DNA from: Dyella_B sp035503745
GTDB lineage: Bacteria; Pseudomonadota; Gammaproteobacteria; Xanthomonadales; Rhodanobacteraceae
Assembly (NCBI RefSeq): GCF_035503745.1
Contig: NZ_DATJTC010000044.1
Coordinates: forward strand, 1 to 64,000
DNA: 64,000 bases
Direction: 5' to 3'
Under the pieces are notes generated by a model. It saw only the letters and a program-made list of their open reading frames with translations, was not told where the DNA came from and searched no databases. The position numbers and the translations under genes are program-made. Every line of letters starts with the position of its first letter. The first letter of the stretch is position 1. Below, in pieces: positions 9,329-17,145 of this stretch.

Positions 9329-9410
9329 TGTTTGCTCGCCAGCCAAGGAAGCGTGAAGGGCGTGTACGTCCGTACACGACTGAGCGATGACGCCGGATGG
9401 CGGGCAAACA
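9329..9410. repeat. Nested palindromic element between convergent genes
   Basis: Outer arms TGTTTGCTCGCCAGCC (9329-9344) and GGATGGCGGGCAAACA (9395-9410) are complementary at 14 of 16 positions. Inside is CGTGTAC-GTCC-GTACACG at 9361-9378. The segment could fold into a long cruciform RNA and may act as a bidirectional terminator or be a dispersed repeat. No second copy was seen in this window. Confidence 0.55.
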
Positions 9411-9495
9411 GACCCGGCCCTGCGGGTTGCGGCCGACAGCGTGAACAAGCCTCGGTGGTGCGACGTGAACCAAGCCCCAGGAACGCGCGATGAAC

Positions 9496-11139
9496 TCAGC
9501 GCACCCACAATTGCGCGGCGCGCGGTTGCATCTGCTTGCCTAGCGTGAGGTGTTGGGCGTCGTAGAGCATCACCGAAAGGGTCATGCCATGCTTGCCGCG
9601 CCTGGCATGCATCAGTCCGTCGAACAATTCGGCCTGCGCCGCAATTGAAGATGGGGTGCTGGTTCCTGCCCCTAGCCTGGCGGCCACATCGGCGCCTGAT
9701 TGCCCGCGCGGCGACTGTCGCGCCGCTTGTCCGCCGCCCGTTCCGGTTACGCGGATTGCCGCCCAGCGGCGTCCCTGCGTTTCGCCGCCGCGCAGGGTTA
9801 GCGTGATACGGTCGCTTGCCGCTTGCGTGCAAACCTGCGCAACGCTTTCGCAGACGATGCGATAAATGGCCTGATGCACGGGCGGCGCAAGTTGCGACAG
9901 CCCGCGTCCCTGGATGATGCATTCGTAGGCGATGCCGCCTTCGTCGAGGATGCGGCCGATGCTTTCGCGCAGCGCCGCGGGCAGCCCGCGTTCGCGCCAC
10001 GCCACCGGGTGCATCGATTCGGCCAGGCCGTAGATGCGATGTTTGGTGGTGCTTGCCTCCCTGTTCAACGCAGCCCTCTCATCCGGGCTCAGGAAGCGCT
10101 GCACTTTTTGCAAGACACGTCCTTGCGACAGCGACACATTGCCGCCCACCATTTCCAGTGCCGCCGAGGTTTGGCGCAGGCGCACTTCGCCCTGGTGCAA
10201 GACCTGTTGCACCACGCTGAGCGCCTTGTCCACGGTAAGGCGTTCCTGTTCCTGGGCGTGGATCTGCGAGGCAATGCGCGCGCCCATGAGAAACAGGAAA
10301 GTGACCGCGAAGGCGACGAAAAACTGCGCTTGGATAACGATCGGATCAGGCACCGAGAGGGTCAGCACGCAGACGCAGCCGACCGCGATCGGCCCCGTCA
10401 CGGCGGCGCCGCGCCAACCGTATTTCAACGTCAGCCATGCGACAGGCAGGAACAGCGACATCTGCAGGATCGCGCCGCTTTCGGCGCCCATCCAGGCGCT
10501 GGCAACGGCGATGGCCAGCAGGGCGGGTAGTGCATATAGCAGCGCGTCCCAGGCAAGCGTGCTGTGCACCGCTTCGAGGGCCATCTCGCGCAGGCTTCGT
10601 CCGTTGCGCGCAATCCGAAAGAACAGCGGCCAGGTAACCATGGTAAGAATCGCCACATAGCTGCCGACGAACACGCCGGCAAGCATGATGGGACTGGCGT
10701 GCATGTGCGGATCGGTGGCGGTCACGAAGCCCGCATAAGTCACCACGGCCCATAGCAGGGAGCTGCCCAGCGCGCAGATCAGCAGCGCCTTCATGTCGAT
10801 CACGCGCTGCGCGGGAAACAGGCCCAGACGCTGGCGGCAGAACCACACCACCGGCATGGCGACGGCGATCGGCGGGATCGACCAGATCGAGGCGGTTACC
10901 ACGCCGTACAGTCCCACACACTTGAACACCGAGTAGGCAAGCGGCGCGGCTTCGCCCACGGCGAGGGCCAGCCAGAAGCGATAGGGAATCAGCAACAGGC
11001 ATGCCAGCCGAAGGCCGGAGGTCAGCGACCAGTGCGCATCCGAGAACGGGCGTATGGCGCAGTAGGCCAGCGCATAGGCCAGTGCCACGACGACCTGCCA
11101 CAGCCATTCGCGTCTACGAGCCCCCCAAGCTTTCCCCAT
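9496..11139 (-). CDS. Membrane protein resembling a degenerate histidine kinase (paralogue 1)
   Basis: 547 residues from the ATG at 11139, preceded by AAAGGGGCACGGAGC. The N-terminal ~300 residues hold about eight helices with the signature IRPFSDAHWSLTSGLRLA, MASE1-like. A coiled linker (QEQERLTVDKALSVVQ) leads to a cytoplasmic region with MHPVAWRERGLPAALRES and IYRIVCESVAQVC. These align with the start of HisKA_3/HATPase domains, but the usual phospho-His motif and the Asn of the ATPase N box are missing, and no G2 box is evident. It is therefore probably a sensor without normal kinase activity. Its equal-sized paralogue is at 15135-16775. An earlier ATG-less extension to 11172 is possible but less likely. 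Confidence 0.8.
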   Translation of the reverse strand: MGKAWGARRREWLWQVVVALAYALAYCAIRPFSDAHWSLTSGLRLACLLLIPYRFWLALAVGEAAPLAYSVFKCVGLYGVVTASIWSIPPIAVAMPVVWFCRQRLGLFPAQRVIDMKALLICALGSSLLWAVVTYAGFVTATDPHMHASPIMLAGVFVGSYVAILTMVTWPLFFRIARNGRSLREMALEAVHSTLAWDALLYALPALLAIAVASAWMGAESGAILQMSLFLPVAWLTLKYGWRGAAVTGPIAVGCVCVLTLSVPDPIVIQAQFFVAFAVTFLFLMGARIASQIHAQEQERLTVDKALSVVQQVLHQGEVRLRQTSAALEMVGGNVSLSQGRVLQKVQRFLSPDERAALNREASTTKHRIYGLAESMHPVAWRERGLPAALRESIGRILDEGGIAYECIIQGRGLSQLAPPVHQAIYRIVCESVAQVCTQAASDRITLTLRGGETQGRRWAAIRVTGTGGGQAARQSPRGQSGADVAARLGAGTSTPSSIAAQAELFDGLMHARRGKHGMTLSVMLYDAQHLTLGKQMQPRAAQLWVR

Positions 11140-11409
11140 GCTCCGTGCCCCTTTGGCGACCGAGATTTTCAAGCTTTTTCGTTCCCTACGCTGACCGTTT
11201 GTATATCGACTATTCCTACGATTTTTGAATGAAAGCCGTGAATTCGTTGTGTAGTGGCAGATGTATTGCCCACTGTCCTCGATTATACGACCCGGATTCT
11301 TTCGGCGGATCGTGGAGTACGGCGGGGGCTGCCCCTAAAATCATGCGTGCGTCACACCGCGCACGGCCGGCCGGCGCAGGGGGGCTTGCAGCGCGTGATG
11401 CCGTGACTT

Positions 11410-13215
11410 TCAGGCCTGGAGCAGGTTGCCGCTCTCGCTGTCGGCGATGACTCGGTTGCGGCCTGTGCGCTTGGCGCGGTAGAGCGCGGCGTCTGCTTCC
11501 TTGCACAGCAAGTGCAGGTTGTAGCCGCAGCGGTTGCTGGAAGCCAGGCCCACGCTGACGGAGAACGATACGGCGTAGCCATCGCCATCGACCGAAGCGG
11601 CTTCGATGGTCTCACGGATGCGATCGGCGATGCCGGCGCCCTGGTGGCTGGAGCAATCGAGCAACAGGATGCCGAACTCTTCGCCGCCCAGCCGGCCGAA
11701 GAGATCGGTGGGACGCAAGTGCTGCCGGCAGATCGCCACAGTGCGCCTTAGCACCGCATCGCCCACTGCATGGCCATGCGTATCGTTCACCTGCTTGAAG
11801 TAGTCCAGGTCCACATAGACCAGGCAGGCCGAACCCTGCTTTTTTTCCAGCCCGCGCAGAGTTCGATCCGCTTCGCTCATGAAGTTTTGATGGTTGAGGA
11901 TGCCGGTAAGCCCGTCCAGGCTGGACAGCTGTTTAAAGCGCAGTTGCGAGCGCTTGATACGCAACAGCCAGTAGATGATCGATACCAGCGCAAGCAGCAG
12001 CAGCACGATATAAAGCCGGCTCGCTTCGACCGCCTTTTTGTCCAGCGCCTGCTGCAGGCGCAGGATGTTGTTTTGCTTGCTTAGCGTTTCAGTTTCGAGC
12101 TTTTCCTGCAGGACATCTTGCTTGGCCACTTCATAGGCCATGGTCCTGGCGCTGACGTCGTCAAGGTTATCCTTGTCCTGCGTGACGTACTGTTCGTAGT
12201 ACGCCAGCGCGGCGGCGTGGTGACCTTCTTTTTTCTCGATGTCGTAAAGCACCCGATAGGCCACCATCAGCCATTCGCTGATCTGTCCCGGATGGCTCAG
12301 GGCAATGGCTGCCAGCGCCGCATTCTTGGCGGCGCTGTCGTTGCCGAGCTTGGCGTAGGCTTCCGCGCGTTCGGCCTGCGATGACAGCATGTGAAAGAAA
12401 AAATGACTGGCGCGGATGCTCGGGTCGATCCGATCGAGCAGGCTTATTGCCTTGGCAGGCTGGTTTTCATCCAGGTACAGGCTGCTCAAAACCAGCCATA
12501 CGCTGTCCACGGCGACGAATTGATGAGAGGCTGTGCAGGCGTCGATGGCCTCCTGTATCTGGGGGTCCGACGAGACCAGCCGCTTGCCGTTGGAACGCGC
12601 GGCAACCTGCAGGTTGAGGGTCAGGCAGCGATTTTCTCCTCGCGGCATGGCACCCTCCATCATCTGCGCATACTTGACGGCGAGGTCGGTCTGGCCGGCG
12701 AAATCCAACATCTGCGACAGGTACGTCAGCGCCACATAGCGCGTCATCGGGTCCTTGATTTGCGGCAGTTGCGCGGTCAATCGATTGGCCAGCGCAAAGG
12801 CTTCCTCGTAGTGCCGGGTAAGCCAGAGATTCATCAACAGCAGCGACGATGCCCTGAATGCCAGCGTGGCGTCGCCGCTGTGGTCGACCACTTGGCGCAG
12901 TTGCACTTCGGATTTGGCGTAGTTGCCTTCGAACATGGTTTCCCATGCATCGAGATAACGTAAATGCCATTGGTCGGACGACGTCATGGCCGGCGCTGCC
13001 TGGTGGATTTGCGCCAGCATCTGGACGAAGCGGGGATGATCCTTTCTTTCCAGGCTCTCGGCCTGGTCGAGGAATGCCGTCGGGTTGGCGATGGCCGGGA
13101 CGGGGTCGGTCGCTGCGCAATGTCCTGGCCGCCACGCCGCCATCATGACCATGCCGGTCAGCATGAGACACAAACAGCGGCGATTGAGTGACCAGGACAT
13201 GCGTACTTGGTCCAT
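11410..13215 (-). CDS. TPR-GGDEF diguanylate cyclase
   Basis: 601 residues: an N-terminal hydrophobic segment (signal peptide or anchor) ending near HCAAT, ~350 residues of helical TPR-like repeats in the periplasm, a membrane helix LYIVLLLLALVSIIYWLL (~residues 405-425), and a C-terminal GGDEF domain. Active-site motif GRLGGEEF; the inhibitory site RPTD lies exactly five residues before it, so product feedback is expected. Catalytic helices SSLDGLTGILNHQNF and DLDYFKQVNDTHGHAVGD are intact. It begins 11 bp after the stop of the 90-residue peptide gene and is probably co-transcribed with it. ATG at 13200 is an alternative start. Confidence 0.92.
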   Translation of the reverse strand: MDQVRMSWSLNRRCLCLMLTGMVMMAAWRPGHCAATDPVPAIANPTAFLDQAESLERKDHPRFVQMLAQIHQAAPAMTSSDQWHLRYLDAWETMFEGNYAKSEVQLRQVVDHSGDATLAFRASSLLLMNLWLTRHYEEAFALANRLTAQLPQIKDPMTRYVALTYLSQMLDFAGQTDLAVKYAQMMEGAMPRGENRCLTLNLQVAARSNGKRLVSSDPQIQEAIDACTASHQFVAVDSVWLVLSSLYLDENQPAKAISLLDRIDPSIRASHFFFHMLSSQAERAEAYAKLGNDSAAKNAALAAIALSHPGQISEWLMVAYRVLYDIEKKEGHHAAALAYYEQYVTQDKDNLDDVSARTMAYEVAKQDVLQEKLETETLSKQNNILRLQQALDKKAVEASRLYIVLLLLALVSIIYWLLRIKRSQLRFKQLSSLDGLTGILNHQNFMSEADRTLRGLEKKQGSACLVYVDLDYFKQVNDTHGHAVGDAVLRRTVAICRQHLRPTDLFGRLGGEEFGILLLDCSSHQGAGIADRIRETIEAASVDGDGYAVSFSVSVGLASSNRCGYNLHLLCKEADAALYRAKRTGRNRVIADSESGNLLQA

Positions 13216-13226
13216 CGGCCTGAGGA

Positions 13227-13499
13227 TTACTTGTCCTTATGCGGCGCGGGAGGCGCTTCGTCGTCTTCGTCGTGCTCCGGCTCCTCCTCATGACCCGGGA
13301 TCTGCGTGAACTGCGGCGGATCCATGTGCTTGTGTCCCAGTTCCTTGGATAGCTGCATGGTGTCGCCGGACGCTACCGCCGCGGTAAGGGCCTCCGATGC
13401 GTGAGCCTGGGCAAGTACCTTGGTCAGTTCCTCCGCCGATGCGTGTCGCAGCGAGGCATCGCGACCGATGGCTTCCAGCAACTCAATCGTATCTGTCAT
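13227..13499 (-). CDS. Candidate split-borosin precursor peptide
   Basis: 90 residues from ATG 13499, with a very strong ribosome binding site AGGGGAAG. Residues 3-55 are a helical leader: ELLEAIGRDASLRHASAEEL, then AVASGDTMQLSKEL. This resembles the borosin-binding domain of SonA-type precursors (LGQDAQL ... GD..KL..L, recalled from the literature). Residues 56-70 (HKHMDPPQFTQIPGH) would be the core, and 71-90 an acidic tail rich in Glu, Asp, Pro and His. The gene for a SonM-like methyltransferase lies 205 bp upstream on the same strand. Alternatively the His/Asp/Glu-rich tail could bind metal. The earlier start at 13577 lacks support. Confidence 0.75.
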   Translation of the reverse strand: MTDTIELLEAIGRDASLRHASAEELTKVLAQAHASEALTAAVASGDTMQLSKELGHKHMDPPQFTQIPGHEEEPEHDEDDEAPPAPHKDK

Positions 13500-13704
13500 G
13501 TGTCTTCCCCTGGTTCTGTGGTCGTGGTCAAACAGTTGGGCTCTGCAAGGATGATGCCATGCGCAGGCCAGCTTCATGGAGGTCCGATGAGAGCCGTCAT
13601 CGCCATTGCGGTGATGGTCGGCATGTCGCCACAGTCGCCTATGCCTCAGGCGTGCACCGCACGAAAGATGTTTCCCCTATATGACTGTCATTGCACCTTG
13701 CGCC

Positions 13705-14532
13705 TCATGCCGAGGCGTTTGCCTTATCCAGCGCCTCCAGCCGCTCGCGCATGGCGACATTCAGCTTCAAGGGTTCGGCAGGAGGCAGTACTACGGTTTC
13801 TTCGGGTGTCAGCGGAACATGAGGCAAGTCGCTCAGGGCCACGCGACGAATGCGCGGCCGCTCGATCGGAAGCGTTGCTGCGCGGTAGATTATCACCTCG
13901 TGATCTAGCCGATAGTGGCGGCTGAGCAAGTCCACGAGCAACTGCCGGTATGCCGGTGCCGTTCCCTGACGCGCCAAGGTGCGGTCGCCGACGACGCCGA
14001 CTTGCCACAGCACCAGGTGTCCGGCGGGATCGATGCGCCGCTCGTAAAAAAGCAGCTGGCTGGCCTCGAAGTGCTGGCAGCCGAAACGTCCGGGGTCGAT
14101 GCCGAGGTCGGCGTAAAGACAGTCCTCGGCCGAAACGCCCGGCTCCATATGCGCCTGGAAGCCTTCGGCGCGGGCCACTTCGATGACTTTGTGCGGCGAC
14201 CAGGCAAAGATGCCCGGATGCCCGTAGAACACGCCGCAGACGCGCTTGCCGGCACGTACCTCGGTCATCATCAGCTCGACCCACTGCCGGTAGGTCTTCA
14301 TGCGCGACTTGCCCTCTTTGTAGTAGGGCTGAAGGCTGCGCACGTCCGGGTGCATGCGTTCGAGCCACATTTCCACGAAACAGTCGGAGAGTCCTGCGAA
14401 GATCACGTCGGCCTGCTCGATATAGCTGCGCGCCAGGGGCGTGAGGTGGGAGCCCAGGGTCATGCCAATGCCCACGCAGGCGACGCTGCCACGGCGGATG
14501 TCGTTCGGTGATGCGGAATCGGGTGTATGCAT
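13705..14532 (-). CDS. SAM-dependent tetrapyrrole-methylase-fold enzyme, probable borosin alpha-N-methyltransferase
   Basis: 275 residues from ATG 14532 (a TTG at 14550 is possible). TP_methylase motifs: ACVGIGMTLGSHLTPLARSY near the N-terminus, FYGHPGIFA at 102-110, and EPGVSAEDCLYADLGIDPG at 130-148. The single domain matches SonM-type split borosin methyltransferases as I recall them, including FEASQL, LVLWQVGVVGD, LDHEVIIY and LPIERPRI. Candidate catalytic residues by analogy with characterised borosin enzymes are Tyr70/71, Arg77, Tyr81 (RMKTY) and Tyr103. It would methylate backbone amides of the adjacent precursor with S-adenosylmethionine. Porphyrin methylases share the fold, but no haem or cobalamin genes are nearby. 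Confidence 0.85.
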   Translation of the reverse strand: MHTPDSASPNDIRRGSVACVGIGMTLGSHLTPLARSYIEQADVIFAGLSDCFVEMWLERMHPDVRSLQPYYKEGKSRMKTYRQWVELMMTEVRAGKRVCGVFYGHPGIFAWSPHKVIEVARAEGFQAHMEPGVSAEDCLYADLGIDPGRFGCQHFEASQLLFYERRIDPAGHLVLWQVGVVGDRTLARQGTAPAYRQLLVDLLSRHYRLDHEVIIYRAATLPIERPRIRRVALSDLPHVPLTPEETVVLPPAEPLKLNVAMRERLEALDKANASA

Positions 14533-14935
14533 GGCGCGATAGTAGGGCAATTTCCGTGTGCGGCGTACGTGCGCGAGGTTGATGCAGGCTGTTTGAAATG
14601 TTCAGCGCGCGAGCAGTGGAACATCCATCCGCGCGGATTGGTCGATTGGATCGATTGGCGCGAACCGATCTTCAGGATCGCCGCGCAACGAGATCGGCAC
14701 GCCTCTGCTGACCAGGGCATCGCCTGCCCGAAAAGGCGGCTTTGACTCACCCCCAATCCCGTGCCGCGCCCCGGTGCAGGCGCGGCTCGGCGCGCTGCAT
14801 CCGACCCCTCGGCCGATTAGCCCCCCACCCCCGGGTTCCGCGCTGATAAGCCTGTGCAGATCACATTGCAATCCATTGATTTACTGCAAGATCGGCGTGG
14901 GCAATGCCGCCCGATCTTGAAAATAGGTGAATCTT
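14533..14935. promoter_or_regulatory. Divergent control region between borosin methyltransferase and exported peptide gene
   Basis: 403 bp without a convincing gene. Three direct GATTGG repeats lie at 14636-14641, 14644-14649 and 14653-14658. A hairpin CAAGATCGG (14887-14895)/CCGATCTTG (14911-14919) would form in the 5' leader of the peptide gene, immediately before its AGGTGA ribosome binding site. Confidence 0.5.
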
Positions 14936-15121
14936 ATGAAGCGCGTAACCGTCTACGTCGTGGCCGTCATCTTCTGCGCCCTGTTCGCTTCCGCTGCGTC
15001 CGCGCAGACGACCACAGCAGGTACCACCAGCAGCACCTCGGGCACGCAAAGCACCAGCCTACTTGAGCTGCTGACCAGCTCCGGCTGCACCAACGTCCTG
15101 CAGTGCTCGGGAGGACATTGA
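14936..15121 (+). CDS. Small exported peptide with C-terminal Cys pair (cassette 2)
   Basis: 61 residues from the ATG at 14936 (AGGTGA ribosome binding site upstream). Signal peptide MKRVTVYVVAVIFCALFASA ends around SAQ; the mature part is ~37 residues, Thr/Ser-rich and then LLELLTSSGCTNVLQCSGGH. The pattern Cys-x5-Cys-Ser-Gly-Gly mirrors the end of the exported protein at 8781-9260. It is convergent with, and 13 bp from, the kinase-like paralogue at 15135-16775. Function unknown; a secreted signal or a short disulfide-bonded peptide is possible. Confidence 0.7.
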   Translation: MKRVTVYVVAVIFCALFASAASAQTTTAGTTSSTSGTQSTSLLELLTSSGCTNVLQCSGGH

Positions 15122-15134
15122 TCCCCAGCGTGGG

Positions 15135-16775
15135 CTAGCTAGCCCATAGCCGCATCGGAGTGGGGGCGGGCACGTTCTGCTCCCACTCTTGTTCGGCCAC
15201 ATCTTGCAGCAAGAAGGTCAGCTGCAGGGTCTTGTCGCTCGGGCGAACATGGAATTGGCCGTTGAACAGGCGCACGTGGTCGCGCAGTTCGACCAGGTCC
15301 AGTCCGGTCACCCCAAGCTTGTGCGCAAGACGATCGCGCTGGCCTTGCCTGAAGAAGGTGCTGTCTTCCGTGGCGCCGTCCAGGTGCCCCGCGATGCGCA
15401 GCACCACCAGGCGGTTGCCATCGATATCGACGCCGCGCAGTGTCAGTTGGACGTCCGAACAGCGCACGTTGGCGCAGATGTACACCACCGATTCGCAGGC
15501 CAGGCGATAGATCATGGTGTGCAGGTTCGCCGCATGCGCGCCGAAGCCGCGTCCCTTGACCTGATAGTTGTAGGCGATGCCTGCTTCATCCAGGGCGCGT
15601 CCCAGGTTTTCGCGCAGCGCCGCGCGCAGGCCGCGCCGGCGCCAGGCGATCGGATGCATGGCATCGGCGATCTGGTACATTTTTTCCTGTGCGGTGGCCG
15701 CCTGCTTGGAATACATCTGGCTTTCGTTCGCCGGCAGCATCATGCGGAAGCGGTTGAGCAGCCGGTTTTGCGTGACTTGCATTTCACCGCACACGTATTC
15801 CAGCGTTTCCGACGCCTGGCGCAGGCGCATTTCGCCCACCTGCAGGCTTTGCCGGGCCAGCCGCATCGCCTGCTCGACGTCCACGCGTTCCTGCGCCTCG
15901 CGCTGATGCAGCGCGGAGATGCGCGCACCCATGGCGATCAGGCAGGTGATGGCGAAGGCAATCATCGACTGCACCTGCAGCACCATGGGGTCGGGCGTGT
16001 CGTAGTTCATCAGCACGTTGATGCAGGCCACCACGATCGTTCCGCCCATCACGGCGGCGCGCCAGCCGTGCTTGAGGGTCAGCCACGCCACCGGCAGGAA
16101 CATGAACAAGCAATACACCTGCTTGTCTTCCTTGCCGTGCAGGGTCAGCCACGACAGGATCAATTGCGAGGGGATCAGGATGCCGGCCGCGTCGAGCGCC
16201 ATCGAACTCTTGACGAACCCGCGCAGGCGCTTGAGCAGCATGCCGGAGCGATATTCCAACTTGGCGATGATGACCCAGGGGATGGTCGTCAGCAGCGCCA
16301 CATAGGAACCGACGAACAGATACACCACCAGGATGGGCGTAATGGCCACGCCCGGGTTTTTCGCCAGCGACATGGCCGCGTAGTTGGCCAGCGCCCACAC
16401 CATGGGAACGGCCAGCGTGCACAGCAGCAGGGTCTGAAAGTTCACCAGCTGCCTGGACGGAAACAGCGCGAGCTTTTCCCTGCAAAACCATACCACCGGC
16501 ATGGCGAGGGCAATGAAGGGCACCGCGTTCGCCAGGCCCCAGCCAAGCCCGAACTGCGCCACGGAAAGGCTGCTCTGGTAGGCGCTGGTGATCGTGTCAC
16601 CCACCGCCAGCGCTGCCCAATAGCGGTAGGGTATCAGCAACAGCAGGGCCAGCCGCAGGCCCGAGAGCAGCTCCCAATGGGCATCGGAGACAGGGCGGAT
16701 CAAGGCGTAGACGGCTACATAGCCCAGCGCCACGGCGGCCTGGCGGAGCATGGATAAACCCGGTGCATTCCTCAT
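15135..16775 (-). CDS. Membrane protein resembling a degenerate histidine kinase (paralogue 2)
   Basis: 546 residues from ATG 16775 (AGGGGATAGGG upstream), one residue shorter than its paralogue at 9496-11139. Shared blocks include IRPVSDAHWELLSGLRLA, AMPVVWFCREKLALFPS, FLPVAWLTLKHGWRAA, PDPMVLQVQ, MGARI and MHPIAWRRRGLRAALREN. About eight membrane helices precede a coiled linker (QREAQERVDVEQAMRLARQ) and a cytoplasmic kinase-like region without a recognisable phospho-His, N box or Gly-rich ATP lid. A non-catalytic receptor, or one using unusual chemistry, is the best reading. Confidence 0.8.
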   Translation of the reverse strand: MRNAPGLSMLRQAAVALGYVAVYALIRPVSDAHWELLSGLRLALLLLIPYRYWAALAVGDTITSAYQSSLSVAQFGLGWGLANAVPFIALAMPVVWFCREKLALFPSRQLVNFQTLLLCTLAVPMVWALANYAAMSLAKNPGVAITPILVVYLFVGSYVALLTTIPWVIIAKLEYRSGMLLKRLRGFVKSSMALDAAGILIPSQLILSWLTLHGKEDKQVYCLFMFLPVAWLTLKHGWRAAVMGGTIVVACINVLMNYDTPDPMVLQVQSMIAFAITCLIAMGARISALHQREAQERVDVEQAMRLARQSLQVGEMRLRQASETLEYVCGEMQVTQNRLLNRFRMMLPANESQMYSKQAATAQEKMYQIADAMHPIAWRRRGLRAALRENLGRALDEAGIAYNYQVKGRGFGAHAANLHTMIYRLACESVVYICANVRCSDVQLTLRGVDIDGNRLVVLRIAGHLDGATEDSTFFRQGQRDRLAHKLGVTGLDLVELRDHVRLFNGQFHVRPSDKTLQLTFLLQDVAEQEWEQNVPAPTPMRLWAS

Positions 16776-17145
16776 TGCCCTATCCCCTGATTTGAGATTG
16801 CGCCGCAATTCAAGTGCTTATGACACATCCTTGATATGGCACCCGGGTTCGGCACAAGCCCCGATAACGAGCGTGCGGTGCCACCATACGATGCACCCAT
16901 GCCCCTGCGAAGCTCCCTTGCCAATGATATCGGCCAGACCCCCGGTTTGTGTGAATTGGGCGAGCGTTGCATGGGCAAATGGACGTCCTGAAGTGACGCA
17001 CAAGGCAAAGCACGAACCGTTCCAGCGTGCGCCAGTGGGGTCGGCGGCGCTTCACGGGCCTGCTTCTTAGGCATACTGTCCGCCGCGGTCCGCTCCGTTG
17101 GATGAAGGGACCTTTGTGCGGTAACCCAGGCGTGAGGGATCGATC
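16776..17145. other. Divergent intergenic region, 370 bp
   Basis: Lies between the kinase-like gene and the DyP peroxidase gene. The open frames here are unconvincing. It should hold both promoters, but no consensus element stands out. Confidence 0.5.

Noticed and set aside
13227..13499. Reading the 90-residue peptide as a Nif11-type leader for a lanthipeptide
   Set aside because: No lanthionine synthetase, radical SAM or cyclodehydratase gene is near and the core lacks Cys; the neighbouring TP methylase favours a borosin.
13587..13925. Plus-strand frame beginning MRAVIAIAVMVGM with GGAGG upstream, between borosin peptide and methyltransferase
   Set aside because: The signal-like start is suggestive, but the rest runs antisense through the methyltransferase gene with Arg-rich shadow composition.
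15189..16757. 522-codon plus-strand frame antisense to kinase-like paralogue 2
   Set aside because: Gln/His/Arg-rich composition of a shadow frame; the minus-strand protein has a conserved paralogue.
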